Made by a program: the position numbers and the translations under genes. Shown here piece after piece: positions 16,566 to 26,083 of a stretch of DNA of 64,000 nt. Origin of the DNA: JAVVHH01 sp963848035 (GTDB lineage Bacteria > Pseudomonadota > Alphaproteobacteria > Acetobacterales > Acetobacteraceae); the NCBI GenBank assembly GCA_963848035.1, contig CAWKCD010000001.1, forward strand, positions 682,001 through 746,000. The letters run 5' to 3'. The notes below the pieces were generated by a model. It was given only the letters and a program-made list of their open reading frames with translations. It was not told the DNA's origin and did no database searches. Numbering within the stretch: position 1 is the stretch's first letter; each line of letters begins with the position of its first letter.

Positions 16566-18247
16566 ATGCCGGACTCCGCCGCGGCCTTCCTGGCCGCCCG
16601 CGACCTACTGCTCCAGCTACCGCACCGACCTGCCCGCCGCTCGCGCCGCCTTCCGCTGGCCGCAGCTCGACCACTTCAACTGGGCGCTCGATTATTTCGA
16701 CCCCATGGCCCAGGCCAACCAAGCCGTCGGCCTACGCATCATCGCCCCCGCCGGCGACGAAGTCCATCAGCTTCGAAGGCCTGCGCACCCGCTCGAACCA
16801 AGTCGCCAACCTGCTCCGCCGCAACGGCGTTCGACGCGGCGACCGCATCCTCCTGCTCCTCGGCAACGTCCAGCCGCTCTGGGCCGCCATGCTCGCCGCC
16901 ATGAAGCTCGGCGCCGTCGTCATCCCCGCCACCACCATGCTCACCGAGGATGACCTCCGCGACCGCCTCGCCCGCGGCCGCGTCCGCCACGTCATCGCGG
17001 CCGCCGAACTCGCCCCCCGCTTCGCAGCCCTGCCAGGCGACTACACCCGCATCGCCGTCGGCGCGCCGGCGCCCGGCTGGCGTGACCTCGCCGAGAGCGA
17101 GGCCGAATCCCCCGACTTCACCCCCGACGGCCCCACGCGCGCCACCGACCCGCTGCTGCTCTATTTCACCTCCGGCACCACATCGAAGCCCAAGCTCGTC
17201 CTGCACAGCCACCAGAGCTACCCGGTCGGCCACCTCACCACGATGTATTGGATCGGCGCGCAGCCCGGCGACGTCCACCTCAACATCTCCTCCCCGGGCT
17301 GGGCCAAGCACGCCTGGTCCAGCCTCTTCGCCCCCTGGAACGCCGGCGCCACCCTGCTCGTGCTCAACCAGCCTCGGTTCGACGCCAAGCACCTGCTCCG
17401 CATCCTCGACGAGTGCCGCGTCACCACCTTCTGCGCGCCCCCCACCGTCTGGCGCATGCTCGTCCAGGAGAACCTCGCCGCCGCCCGCGTCCACCTGCGC
17501 GAAGCCGTCTCCGCCGGCGAGCCGCTCAATCCCGAAGTCATCGAACAGGTCCGCCGCGCCTGGGGAGCCACGATCCGCGACGGCTACGGCCAAACCGAGA
17601 CCACGCTCCAGATCGGCAACACCCCCGGCCAGACACTAACGCCCGGCTCGATGGGCTCGCCACTGCCGGGCTACGACATCAAGCTGCTGGACCCGGACGG
17701 CGCCGAAGCCGAGGAAGGCGAGATCGCCATCGCGCTCGACCCGGCGCCCACTGGCCTGATGCAGGGCTATTTCGGCGAAGACGGCGCGCTGATCGCGCCC
17801 GAAGGCCGCTACTACCGCACCGGCGACGTCGCCCTGCGCAATCCCGACGACAGCCTCACCTATGTCGGCCGCGCCGACGACGTTTTCAAATCCAGCGGCT
17901 ACCGCATCAGCCCGTTCGAACTCGAGAGCGTCCTGGTCGAACACGAAGCGGTCGCCGAAGCCGCCGTCGTCCCCTCGCCCGACCCGGTCCGGACCGCGCT
18001 GCCCAAAGCCTTCATCGCGCTCGCCGAGGGTCACGAACCCGACGCGGCCACCGCCGCCGCGATCTTCGCCCACATCCGCGCCCGTCTGGCGCCCTACAAG
18101 CGCATCCGCCGCATCGAATTCTATGAATTGCCGAAGACCATCTCGGGGAAGATCCGCCGCGTCGAGCTCCGGCGGCTCGAGGCGGGGCGTCGGGCCGCTT
18201 CCGAGACCGGACCGACCGAATTCGCCGAGGAATTGAAGGAAGCGTGA
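16566..18247 (+). CDS. acyl-CoA synthetase (AMP-forming, ACSM/acetate-CoA-ligase-like), two apparent frameshifts
   Basis: GGGAGG precedes ATG 16566. The N-terminus breaks near 16610 and 16765; removing one base at each gives RDLLLSYRTDLPAAR... and then PAGDKSISFEGLRTRSNQ. The rest is intact: P-loop YFTSGTTSKPKLVLHSH, the APPTVWRMLVQE segment, YGQTETTLQIG, YYRTGDVAL, hinge GRADDVFKSSGYRISPFELES and catalytic Lys in PKTISGKIRRVEL. The enzyme adenylates a carboxylic acid and transfers it to CoA. The Trp-rich N-terminus (FRWPQLDHFNWALDYFD) suggests the medium-chain/aromatic acyl-CoA synthetase group. Length about 560 when repaired. Confidence 0.8.
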
Positions 18248-18252
18248 CGAAA

Positions 18253-18280
18253 GAGGCCGGCGGGATGATCCGCCGGCCTC
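18253..18280. terminator. bidirectional hairpin between convergent genes
   Basis: GAGGCCGGCGG (18253-18263) and CCGCCGGCCTC (18270-18280) form a perfect 11-bp stem with a GATGAT loop, 5 nt after the acyl-CoA synthetase stop and 7 nt before the end of the opposing small gene. On the minus strand it is followed by CTCTTTCG, a weak T-run. Confidence 0.65.
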
Positions 18281-18286
18281 GATCGG

Positions 18287-18637
18287 TTAACCGTGCGTGC
18301 CCGGGACGCTCGGCTGAGCCATACGGACCGGCGTCCGCGCGTTCTGGTTCAGGTTGGCCATCGCCGGAGCCCCATCCTCGAAGCCGGCAGGGAGCGAGTT
18401 AGCGGTCTGCACCACGCCATCCGACCCGGCGCTCGGCAGCACCGGCGAGGCGCTCATCCGGACTCCCGGAACCTGGAACGGGAACGGATTTTGCGAAACC
18501 CCGGGGAGCTGCTTGTAACCCTGCATCGTCACCGAAATCGGCGGTGCATGGAACGGGAATGGATTGCCCTGACCCTCGGCGGCGAACGCGCCCCCCGCGA
18601 CCAGCGTCAGAGCGGTCGCTGCGATCAACATCTTCAT
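18287..18637 (-). CDS. small secreted protein with repeated NPFPF motif
   Basis: The 116-residue protein has AGGAG before the ATG at 18637 and a classical signal peptide (MKMLIAATALTLVAGGAFA). The mature part holds two copies of a Pro/Phe motif, GNPFPFHAPPISV and QNPFPFQVPGVRM, about 24 residues apart, then a Ser/Pro/Asn-rich tail. No Cys and no known domain. It is likely periplasmic or extracellular; function unknown. It is convergent with the acyl-CoA synthetase gene and shares its terminator. Confidence 0.6.
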   Translation of the reverse strand: MKMLIAATALTLVAGGAFAAEGQGNPFPFHAPPISVTMQGYKQLPGVSQNPFPFQVPGVRMSASPVLPSAGSDGVVQTANSLPAGFEDGAPAMANLNQNARTPVRMAQPSVPGTHG

Positions 18638-18843
18638 CTTTGGTGTGCTCCTCAGTCCATCGGCCGGGTATGCGGCCGATGTGTGTCGATGGCGGCCAGC
18701 CCGGCCATGCGGGTCTTCGGCGCGTCGACAACTCTGAATTACTAAGTCACGTTATGATCGTCAACCTCATTAACAGGAACGTTATCATCTATGCGAGCCG
18801 AGCACGGGCCCCATGCACATCCCGCATGAGGCCCGCGCCCTAA

Positions 18844-19809
18844 CTACTTGACGAGGTTCGACGGGGTCTTGCCCGCCAACACCGCATCGATACCGTCGAG
18901 CACCAGATGCCCCATCGCATCCCGCGTCTCGGTGGTCGCGCTGCCGAGATGCGGCAGCAGCACCACGTTCTCGAGCTCGAAATAGCCCGGATCGACCTTC
19001 GGCTCGTTGTTGTAGACATCCAGCCCGGCCGCCGCGACCTGGCCCGATTTGCAGCGCCGCGATCAGCGCCGCATCGTCGATCAACGTTCCCCGCGCCGCG
19101 TTCGCCACGACCGCGCCCGCGCGGCAGCTTCGCGATCCGCGCCGCATCGAGCCAATGCCGCGTCCCCTCGCCCCCCGGCGCATTCAGCGACAGCACGTCG
19201 CACACCGCGAGGAAGCTCTCGTCATTGTCGTGGAACGTGGCGCCCCGCTCGAGATCCGCCGGCAGCCGCGCCTGGTCTCGGTAATGCACGGCCATGCCGA
19301 ACGCCGCGCCCATCCGCGCCAACTCGCGCCCGATCCGCCCCATGCCGAAGATGCCCAGCCGCCGCCCCGAGACCTGCGTGCCCATCAGCTGCGTCGGCGC
19401 CCAGCCATCCCAGCCCCGGCTGCGCACCAGCCGCTCCCCCTCGCCGGCCCGCCGCGCCGCCGCCAGGATCAGCATCATCGCGCATTCCGCCGTCGCCACG
19501 CTCAGCACGTCCGGCGTGTTGACCACCGCGATGCCCCGCGCCCGGGCCGCCGGGACGTCGACATGGTCGAACCCGACGCTGAACGTCCCGATGACCTTCA
19601 CGCTGTCCGGCAGCTTGCCGATCGTGTCCGCATCCATCTTCTCGGCCGGGCAGCACAGGATCGCCGCCGCCGCCCGCGGCCTTCGCCAGGATGTCCGCCC
19701 CCGTCACCTTCGCGTCGTCGGCGCTCAGCCGCGCCTCGTAATCGCGCTCGGCCCGCGCTTCGACCGCCTTGGGCAGCCGCCGCGTCACGACCAGGATCGG
19801 TTTCGTCAT
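18844..19809 (-). CDS. D-2-hydroxyacid dehydrogenase (glyoxylate/hydroxypyruvate reductase type), three apparent frameshifts
   Basis: GGGAGG precedes ATG 19809. The N-terminus (KPILVVTRRLPKAVEARAE) runs to a GCCGCCGCC run near 19665; the next frame gives KVIGTFSVGFDHVDVPAARARGI, the NAD(P) motif GIFGMGRIGRELARM and the Asp-rich loop. A GGG run near 19125 shifts to VVANAARGTLIDD (catalytic Arg), and another shift near 19048 leads to GLDVYNNEP (Glu) and VLLPHLGSAT (His), ending at 18844. All key residues of the family are thus present, but in four frame pieces. Each break is an apparent single-base insertion. Divergent from hyuA by 77 nt. Confidence 0.75.
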
Positions 19810-19886
19810 CGTTCTCGTTCCTCCCTTGATCCGGCAAATACTGGACGGGCTTGCCCCGCCCGGAAAGGCCCGGCACGCTCTCGCAT

Positions 19887-21964
19887 ATGCAGCAAGCCCG
19901 GACCGCCTCCCGCCTCGCGATCGATATCGGCGGAACCTTCACCGACCTCGCGCTCGAGACCGGCGCCAGCCGCGTCACCACCAAGGTCCTCACCACCCCG
20001 TCCCATCCCGAGCAGGGCGTCCTCGACGGCATCGCCGCCATCCTCGCCCAAGCCGGCCTCGCCCCGGCCAATATCGAGATCCTCGTTCACGGCACCACGC
20101 TCGCCACAAACGCGATCATTGAGCGGAAAGGCGCGGTAACCGCACTCGTCACGACCCAGGGTTTCCGCGACGTCCTCGCGATGGGCAATGAGAGCCGCTA
20201 CGACCAATACGACCTCAACATCACCCTCCCCGAGCCCCTCGTCCCGCGTTACCTCCGCCTGCCCGTCCCCGAGCGCCTCGACAACGAGGGGGCGGTCCTC
20301 CTCCCGCTCGACGAACACGCCGTCCTCGACCTGATCCCCATCCTCCGGCGCGAGGGCGTCCAAAGCATCGCCGTCGGCTTCCTCCACGCCTTCCGCAACC
20401 CGGCGCACGAACGCCGCGCCCGCGACCTCCTCGCCGAACACCTGCCGGGCATCCCGGTCTCCCTCTCGTCCGACGTCTCGCCCGAAATGCGCGAATGGGA
20501 GCGCTTCAGCACCACCGCCGCCAACGCCTACGTCCAGCCGCTGATCGCCGGCTACCTACGCCGCCTCGAGCAGGGACTGGCCACGATGGGCTTTTCCGCC
20601 CCGGTCTTCCTGATGCTATCCGGCGGTGGCCTCACCACCATCGAGACCGCCTGCCGCTTCCCCATCCGCCTCGTCGAGAGCGGCCCGGCCGGCGGCGCCA
20701 TCTTCGCCGCCGACATCGCCCGCCAATGCGGCCTCGAGAACGTGCTCAGCTTCGACATGGGCGGCACCACCGCCAAGATCTGCCTCATCGACGGCTACCA
20801 CCCTCAAGCCTCCCGCAGCTTCGAAGTCGCCCGCGTCGGCCGCTTCAAGCGCGGCTCCGGCCTGCCGCTCCGCATCCCCGTCATCGAGATGGTCGAGATC
20901 GGCGCCGGCGGCGGCAGCATCGCGGGCATCGACGCCCTCGGCCGCATCGCCGTCGGCCCCGAAAGCGCCGGCGCCGCCCCCGGCCCCGCCGCCTACGCCC
21001 GCGGCGGCACCCAGCCCACCGTCACCGACGCCAACCTCCTCCTCGGCCGCTACGATCCCGAACGCTTCGCCGGCGGCTCCATCGCGCTGCGACACCCAAG
21101 CCGCCCAAACCGCGCTCGCCGCCACCATCACCACCCTGGACCCGCCCATGGCCGCCCTAGGGGTCATCGAAATGGTGGACGAGAACATGGCCAATGCCGC
21201 CCGCGTGCACGCCATCGAGTCCGGCAAAGTCTACGAAGGCCGCACCCTCATCGCCTTCGGCGGCGGCGGCCCCGTCCATGCCTGCCGCGTCGCCGAGAAG
21301 ATCGGCATCGACCGCGATCGTCGTCCCCTCCGGCGCCGGCGTCGGCAGCGCCATCGGCTTCCTGCGTGCGCCCGTCGGCTACGAAGTCGTCCGGAGCCTC
21401 TACGCCCGCCTCCGCACCTTCGACCTCGCCGCCGCCAACACCCTCCTCGCCGACATGCAGGCCGAAGCCGAAACCGTCGTCGCCGCCGGCGCATTCGGCG
21501 CCCCGACGCGCCAGACCCGCCTCGCCTTCATGCGCTATGTCGGCCAGGGCCACGAGATCCCGGTCGAACTGCCATCCCGCTCCCTCACCGAAGCCGATGT
21601 CGACGCCCTCCGCACCGCCTTCGACACCGCCTACAGCCGCTTCTACGACCGCCCGGTGCCGGGCTCCGACGTCGAGATCATGAGCTACGCCGTGACCGTC
21701 GCCACCATCGCCGAGCCCGGCGCGGCACCGCCCTCGGCCCCGCCGACACCGAGCGCCCCCCGCCGGCAGACCGTCCGCGACACCGCCACCGCCGAAGAAT
21801 CCGCCTGGACCGTCCACGACCGCGCCGCCCTCGCCTCCGGCGCCACCATTCCCGGCCCCGCCATCATCGCCGAAGCCGAAACCAGCACCCTGATCGGCCC
21901 CAACTGGTCCGCCACCGTCGACCTCAACGGCTACCTAGACCTCCGAAGAACCAAATCCTCGTAG
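19887..21964 (+). CDS. hyuA: hydantoinase/oxoprolinase family protein, HyuA-type subunit, two apparent frameshifts
   Basis: The protein starts RLAIDIGGTFTDLAL (actin-like ATP fold) and continues with VHGTTLATNAIIERKG, SGPAGGAIFAADIA, LSFDMGGTTAKICLIDG and VEIGAGGGSIAGIDALGR. Extra bases near 21092 and 21318 break the frame; removing them restores IALDTQAAQTALAATIT and GIDAIVVPSGAGVGSAIGF. The repaired product of about 690 residues has normal HyuA length. With HyuB it forms an ATP-dependent hydantoinase, 5-oxoprolinase or acetone-carboxylase-like enzyme; the substrate is not evident. ATG 19887 is chosen because the family N-terminus follows it. hyuB begins 59 nt downstream. Confidence 0.8.
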
Positions 21965-22023
21965 GATGGGCGTTCGCCCATTACCGCCCGCCGCCCGCGA
22001 CCCACCTCCGGAGAACCACCCCC

Positions 22024-23646
22024 ATGAGCGCCCTCGAAGAAATCCAGCGCCAGGTCATGTGGAACCGCCTCATCGCCGTCGTCGAGGAGCAGGCGCAGAC
22101 CATGATCCGCACCGCCTTCAGCACCACCGTCCGCGAAGCCGGCGACCTCTCCGCCGGCATCTTCGACCTCCAGGGCCGCATGCTCGCCCAAGCCGTCACC
22201 GGCACCCCAGGCCACGTCAACTCCATGATGGAATCCGTCGGCCACTTCCTCGCAAAATTCCCCGCCGAAACCCTCCAGCCCGGCGACCATCTCATCACCA
22301 ACGACCCCTGGCTCGGCACCGGCCACCTCCACGACCTCACCGTCGTCACCCCCGCCTTCCACAACGGCAAGCTCGTCGCCCTCTTCGCCAACACCGCCCA
22401 CGTCATCGACGTCGGCGGCCTCGGCATGGGCCCCGAGGGCCGCTCCGTCTTCGAGGAAGGCCTCTACATCCCCATCGTCAAATGCTTCGAAGCCGGTCGA
22501 CCGAACTCGACCTTTTTCGACTTCCTGCGCGCCGGCACCCGCCTGCCCGTCGAACTCGAGGGCGACGTCTATTCGCTCTGCGCCTGCAACGACGCCGGCG
22601 CCCGCCGCCTCGTCGCCATGATGGACGAATTCAACCTCGACACGATCGACCCGCTCGCCGCCCACATCTTCGAAAGCAGCCGCCGCGCCACCCTGGCCGA
22701 GATCGCCAAACTCCCGCAGGGGATCTTCAACGCCGAGATCTGGTCCGACGGCTACGAAGCCCCCATCCGCCTCTCCGCCGCCATGACCATCGGCGCCAAC
22801 GAGATCACCGTCGACTTCGACGGCACCTCGGGCCTCTCCGGCCGCGGCATCAACGTCCCTGCCCCCTACACCCGCGCCTACTCCTGCTTCGGCATCAAAT
22901 GCGTCGTCGCCCCTGACATACCCAACAACACCGCAAGCCTCGAACCCTTCCGCATGAAGATCCCGGAGGGCTGCATCCTCAACGCCCCCCGTCCCAGCCC
23001 CGTCTCCGTCCGCCACGTCGTCGGCCAACTCCTGCCCGACCTCATGATGGGCTGCCTCCACCAGGCCGTCCCCGATCGCGTCACCGCCGAAGGCTCCTCC
23101 TGCCTGTGGAACCCGCCCCTGCGCGGCGGCCCCAACGTCTCCGGCCAGAACTCGCCCCTGATCGACTTCGAGGTCATCACCTTCAACTCCGGCGGCACCG
23201 GCGCCCGGCCCGGCAGCGACGGCCTCGACGGCACCGCCTTCCCCTCCGGCGTCCGCACCATGCCCGTCGAAGCCACTGAAAACGTCGCCCCCGTCATCTT
23301 CTGGCGCAAGGAACTCCGCCCCGACAGCGCCGGCGCCGGACGCACCCGCGGCGGCTTCGGCCAGATCATGGAGATCGGCGCCAAGGGCGACGCGGAATTC
23401 GCTTGCAACGCCATCTTCGACCGCGTCGCCAACGCCCCGAAAGGCCGCGACGGCGGCGGCGACGGCGCCCCAGGGGTCGTTCGCCTCCGCCACGGCGGAA
23501 CGCTCCGCACCAAGGGCTACCAGATCATTCCCGCCGGCGACCGCCTCATCCTCGAACTGCCCGGCGGCGGCGGCATGGGCCCAGCCGACGAGCGCGATCC
23601 GGCCCGACACGCCAGCGACATCCGTGACGAACTGGTCACGCGCTAG
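22024..23646 (+). CDS. hyuB: hydantoinase/oxoprolinase family protein, HyuB-type subunit
   Basis: The 540-residue protein is intact, starting SALEEIQRQVMWNRLIAVVEEQAQTM, with VREAGDLSAGIFDLQGRMLAQA, LITNDPWLGTGHLHDLTVV (metal-binding His and Asp), FANTAHVIDVGG and the C-terminal DRLILELPGGGGMGPADERDP. This is the B subunit of ATP-dependent hydantoinases/oxoprolinases. GGAGAA precedes the ATG. It pairs with hyuA and together they hydrolyse a lactam or imide ring using ATP hydrolysed by HyuA. The divergent D-2-hydroxyacid dehydrogenase may share the pathway, but that is only inferred from position. Confidence 0.9.
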   Translation: MSALEEIQRQVMWNRLIAVVEEQAQTMIRTAFSTTVREAGDLSAGIFDLQGRMLAQAVTGTPGHVNSMMESVGHFLAKFPAETLQPGDHLITNDPWLGTGHLHDLTVVTPAFHNGKLVALFANTAHVIDVGGLGMGPEGRSVFEEGLYIPIVKCFEAGRPNSTFFDFLRAGTRLPVELEGDVYSLCACNDAGARRLVAMMDEFNLDTIDPLAAHIFESSRRATLAEIAKLPQGIFNAEIWSDGYEAPIRLSAAMTIGANEITVDFDGTSGLSGRGINVPAPYTRAYSCFGIKCVVAPDIPNNTASLEPFRMKIPEGCILNAPRPSPVSVRHVVGQLLPDLMMGCLHQAVPDRVTAEGSSCLWNPPLRGGPNVSGQNSPLIDFEVITFNSGGTGARPGSDGLDGTAFPSGVRTMPVEATENVAPVIFWRKELRPDSAGAGRTRGGFGQIMEIGAKGDAEFACNAIFDRVANAPKGRDGGGDGAPGVVRLRHGGTLRTKGYQIIPAGDRLILELPGGGGMGPADERDPARHASDIRDELVTR

Positions 23647-23761
23647 ACACAACTGCACGTACGGACACGATACGACCACACAATCAACATTGCGTAACCA
23701 CAGAACTCCCCGGATATTGAGCTACTCGGATTTCCCGAGCCCTTGATCATGGAAGCGCATC

Positions 23762-23995
23762 ATGACCCTTCGCCACGCATTCACCCTCACCCTCGCCGCC
23801 GCATTCCTCGCCACCGGCTTCGTCGCCACCGCTGACGCCGCGACCCATCGCGCGCGCGCCCGCAGCCATGGCACCCACATGGTCTCGTCGCACGGCCGCA
23901 TGCATAGCCGCATGGCCCCCGCCGCCGGTGCCGACCACTCGGCCGACGCGCTGAACGCCCAGTCCCTCTCGCGGGCCCAGGGCGCCACGCAGTAA
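23762..23995 (+). CDS. small secreted His/Arg/Met-rich protein
   Basis: The 77-residue product has a clear signal peptide (LRHAFTLTLAAAFLATGFVATADA) and a short mature part, THRARARSHGTHMVSSHGRM, rich in His, Arg, Ser and Met. No domain is recognised; the His/Met content could bind metal, which is speculation. GGAAG lies upstream of ATG 23762. A 13-bp hairpin follows. Confidence 0.5.
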   Translation: MTLRHAFTLTLAAAFLATGFVATADAATHRARARSHGTHMVSSHGRMHSRMAPAAGADHSADALNAQSLSRAQGATQ

Positions 23996-24007
23996 ACTAC
24001 GAACGCA

Positions 24008-24041
24008 GGTGGCTGGGCTTTGACGGTGAAGCCCAGCCACC
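24008..24041 (+). terminator. 13-bp perfect hairpin terminator-like structure
   Basis: GGTGGCTGGGCTT (24008-24020) is perfectly complementary to AAGCCCAGCCACC (24029-24041), loop 8 nt, 12 nt after the small secreted-protein gene. No strong T-run follows. Confidence 0.6.
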
Positions 24042-24069
24042 CGCTCTCGTGCCTGACCGGATAAGCCTC

Positions 24070-24273
24070 ATGCTGAAATTTGCTCCGCTGATCCTTGCAC
24101 TCACCATGATGCTGGCCGGCTGCGTCGCCCCCGAGGAACCGCAAGCAGCCCGCGCCGCATCCCGAGCGGTCTCGCAACCGACCTCCTCCACCGCCAAGTT
24201 CGAAGATGCCCCGGTCCCCAATCGCCGGGCCAACAATAGCGTCGACAACTCGGTCATTCGGATAGCTCGCTGA
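24070..24273 (+). CDS. small predicted lipoprotein
   Basis: ATG 24070 opens a 67-residue protein with a lipoprotein signal MLKFAPLILALTMMLAGC and lipobox Cys at residue 18. The mature part is short, with Ala/Ser/Asn-rich disordered sequence and no domain. An in-frame GTG at 24049 would add seven residues ahead of the signal peptide and is not preferred. Probably an outer-membrane-anchored peptide of unknown function. Confidence 0.5.
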   Translation: MLKFAPLILALTMMLAGCVAPEEPQAARAASRAVSQPTSSTAKFEDAPVPNRRANNSVDNSVIRIAR

Positions 24274-24317
24274 CCGAAGCGAGCCTGCGGCCTCGGCGTC
24301 GAGTGTCGAAGCGCTGA

Positions 24318-25430
24318 TCAGGCCGCCTGGCGCGACCTGATCCCCATATCCGCGAGCGTCGCGTCCATCGCCTGCACCGCCCCGCGCATGTCCTCGGGCG
24401 TGATCGCGCCAATGCACCCCACCCGGAAACTCGGCAGCGCCGTGTTGTGGAAGTTGCTGATCAGCACTCCGCGCGACTTCAGCCCATCCACGAACGTCTG
24501 CAGGTCCCATGCCGGATCCGGCGGCGCATGCACGTTCACCACGATCGGCCCCTGAACCTCGCGCGGCAGATACGGCCGCAACCCCAGCCGCGACACCCCA
24601 TCATACAGCGTCCGCATGTTCGCCGTGTACCGCGCCAGCCGCGCCGCACGCCCGCCTTCTTCTTCGAACAGATCCAGCGCCACCGCCAGCCCGGCCACCA
24701 CGCCCGCGGCCGGCGTGAACCGGAACGCACCCGGCGCCCGCTGGTAATGACGCTGCATATCCGACAGGTCGAACGACCAGCTTTTCGCCTGCCCCGCGCA
24801 CGCCTCGAGCCGATCGACCCGCGCTACGATCAGCGCCGCCCCTGGCAATCCCTCCAGGCATTTGTTCGTCGTGCAGCAGACCACGTCGACCATCGGCATC
24901 GCCCCGATGTCGAACGGCAGCGCCCCGAACGCCGATACCGCGTCCACGATCACGCGCCGCCCCGCCTCGCCCGCCGCCGCCGCGAGCGCCGGCACGTCAT
25001 GGATGATCCCCGATGACGTCTCGCTATAGACGAGCGCCACATGCGAGATGCTGGGATCCGCGAGGAGCGCCGCGCGCAACGCCGCCGGGTCGGCCGGCCG
25101 GTCCTCCGCGACCACGAGCGGCACCACCACCCGGCCCGCTTCCGTCGCCAGCCGCTCCAGCCGGTCCGCATACTGCCCGGTCTTCGGCAACAGGATCCGC
25201 CCACCCTCCGGCACCAGCGTCCGGCACGAGGCCTCCATCGCGAAATGGCCGCAGCCCTGCAGGATCAGCCCGATGTGCTCTCCCTCTCGCCCGCCCGCGA
25301 GATCGCGCACCCGCTCGCGCAGCCGCGCCACGATCGCCCGGAAATCATTGTCCCACGGCGCGTGATCCTGGGCCGCGACCGCGCGCACCGCATCATGAGT
25401 GGTCACCGGTCCGGGAATCAGCAGCAGCAT
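24318..25430 (-). CDS. class V PLP aminotransferase, PhnW-like (2-aminoethylphosphonate-pyruvate transaminase or alanine-glyoxylate type)
   Basis: The 370-residue enzyme begins LLLIPGPVTTHDAVRAV. It has LILQGCGHFAMEASCRTLV (PLP phosphate contact), VDAVSAFGALPFD and the Schiff-base Lys in CCTTNKCLEGLPGAALI, then GFRVGCIGAITPEDM-like C-terminal sequence (PSFRVGCIG). The NKCLEG/PGP layout and DNDFRAIVARLRERV near the start favour PhnW over serine-glyoxylate aminotransferases, but no phosphonate genes are near, so the substrate is open. ATG 25430 is chosen because homology starts there; a longer in-frame lead exists. It is convergent with the lipoprotein gene. Confidence 0.75.
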   Translation of the reverse strand: MLLLIPGPVTTHDAVRAVAAQDHAPWDNDFRAIVARLRERVRDLAGGREGEHIGLILQGCGHFAMEASCRTLVPEGGRILLPKTGQYADRLERLATEAGRVVVPLVVAEDRPADPAALRAALLADPSISHVALVYSETSSGIIHDVPALAAAAGEAGRRVIVDAVSAFGALPFDIGAMPMVDVVCCTTNKCLEGLPGAALIVARVDRLEACAGQAKSWSFDLSDMQRHYQRAPGAFRFTPAAGVVAGLAVALDLFEEEGGRAARLARYTANMRTLYDGVSRLGLRPYLPREVQGPIVVNVHAPPDPAWDLQTFVDGLKSRGVLISNFHNTALPSFRVGCIGAITPEDMRGAVQAMDATLADMGIRSRQAA

Positions 25431-25516
25431 CGATCGACTTTCAACCAAAACGGTAAGGCCAGGGCCGGCCTCGCACATGTGCGAGGCACTCTGAGTGTTT
25501 GAACTCAAGATGCGCC

Positions 25517-25605
25517 CTGCTGAGCCAACTGGCGTGGTCTTACGAGCACCGGAGCGGCCGTCCAGCCGTTAGCACCGAAGCGCAGTAGGACCGCGTCAGA
25601 TGGCC
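25517..25605. repeat. palindromic intergenic repeat, copy 5
   Basis: The 25431-25699 gap contains another member of the repeat family. The outer pair CTGGCGTGG (25529-25537) and CCGCGTCAG is conserved, but the inner arms are GGTCTTAC and GTAGGACC, differing from the other copies yet still complementary apart from one base. CGAGCACCGGAGCGGC and GTTAGCACCGAAGCGC are the shared central blocks. Outside it, GATGCGCC and GGCGCATC form a further inverted pair. No gene is seen in the rest of this gap. Confidence 0.6.
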
Positions 25606-25699
25606 AATAAGGCGCATCGTCGGCGAGATACTTAGGCGCGCGCGGCTTTGCCGATCAACCCCGTTCCGCTTTCCGTCCCGCTGCGATAGTCTGGCCCGG

Positions 25700-26029
25700 A
25701 TGACATCGCCGCTGCCTTTGCCCGACTGGATGCCGTGGTGGACGCATCTGGTGATTCTGCTCGCGATCCTCTTCGTCGCTCTCATGTTCATCCTGATGCC
25801 ATTCAGCGTCTTCGGCCTCAAATCGCGTCTCGACGGAATCGAGGCCCGGCTCGACGAGATCCAGGGCGAGATCCGCAGCCTCGCACTCCGTCTGCCTGAA
25901 CCGACCGATCCTGAAGACGAATACCGGTTCGTCGCCCGCGAGGGCTTCCGCCCCCCGATCCCGCCGCCCCCAAGGCCGGGCCGCCCCGACCCCTCGCGCG
26001 CCTCCCGCACCGAACCGCGGCTCTTCTAG
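25700..26029 (+). CDS. small single-span membrane protein with coiled coil
   Basis: The 109-residue protein has one transmembrane helix (WTHLVILLAILFVALMFILM, about 14-33), then an amphipathic heptad-type helix LKSRLDGIEARLDEIQGEIR likely to form a coiled coil, and a Pro-rich tail. It looks like a small membrane-tethered scaffold; function unknown. It is 54 nt upstream of the NAD kinase gene on the same strand and may be co-transcribed with it. Confidence 0.6.
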   Translation: MTSPLPLPDWMPWWTHLVILLAILFVALMFILMPFSVFGLKSRLDGIEARLDEIQGEIRSLALRLPEPTDPEDEYRFVAREGFRPPIPPPPRPGRPDPSRASRTEPRLF

Positions 26030-26083
26030 CGTGACGCAGCGGCCACAGAACGGCGTCAATCGATCCTGGCAATCCGCGATCCC

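Noticed and set aside
18765..18785. CtrA-type site near 18774
   Set aside because: TTAA and TTAT are 8 nt apart rather than 7, and no gene start is suitably placed.
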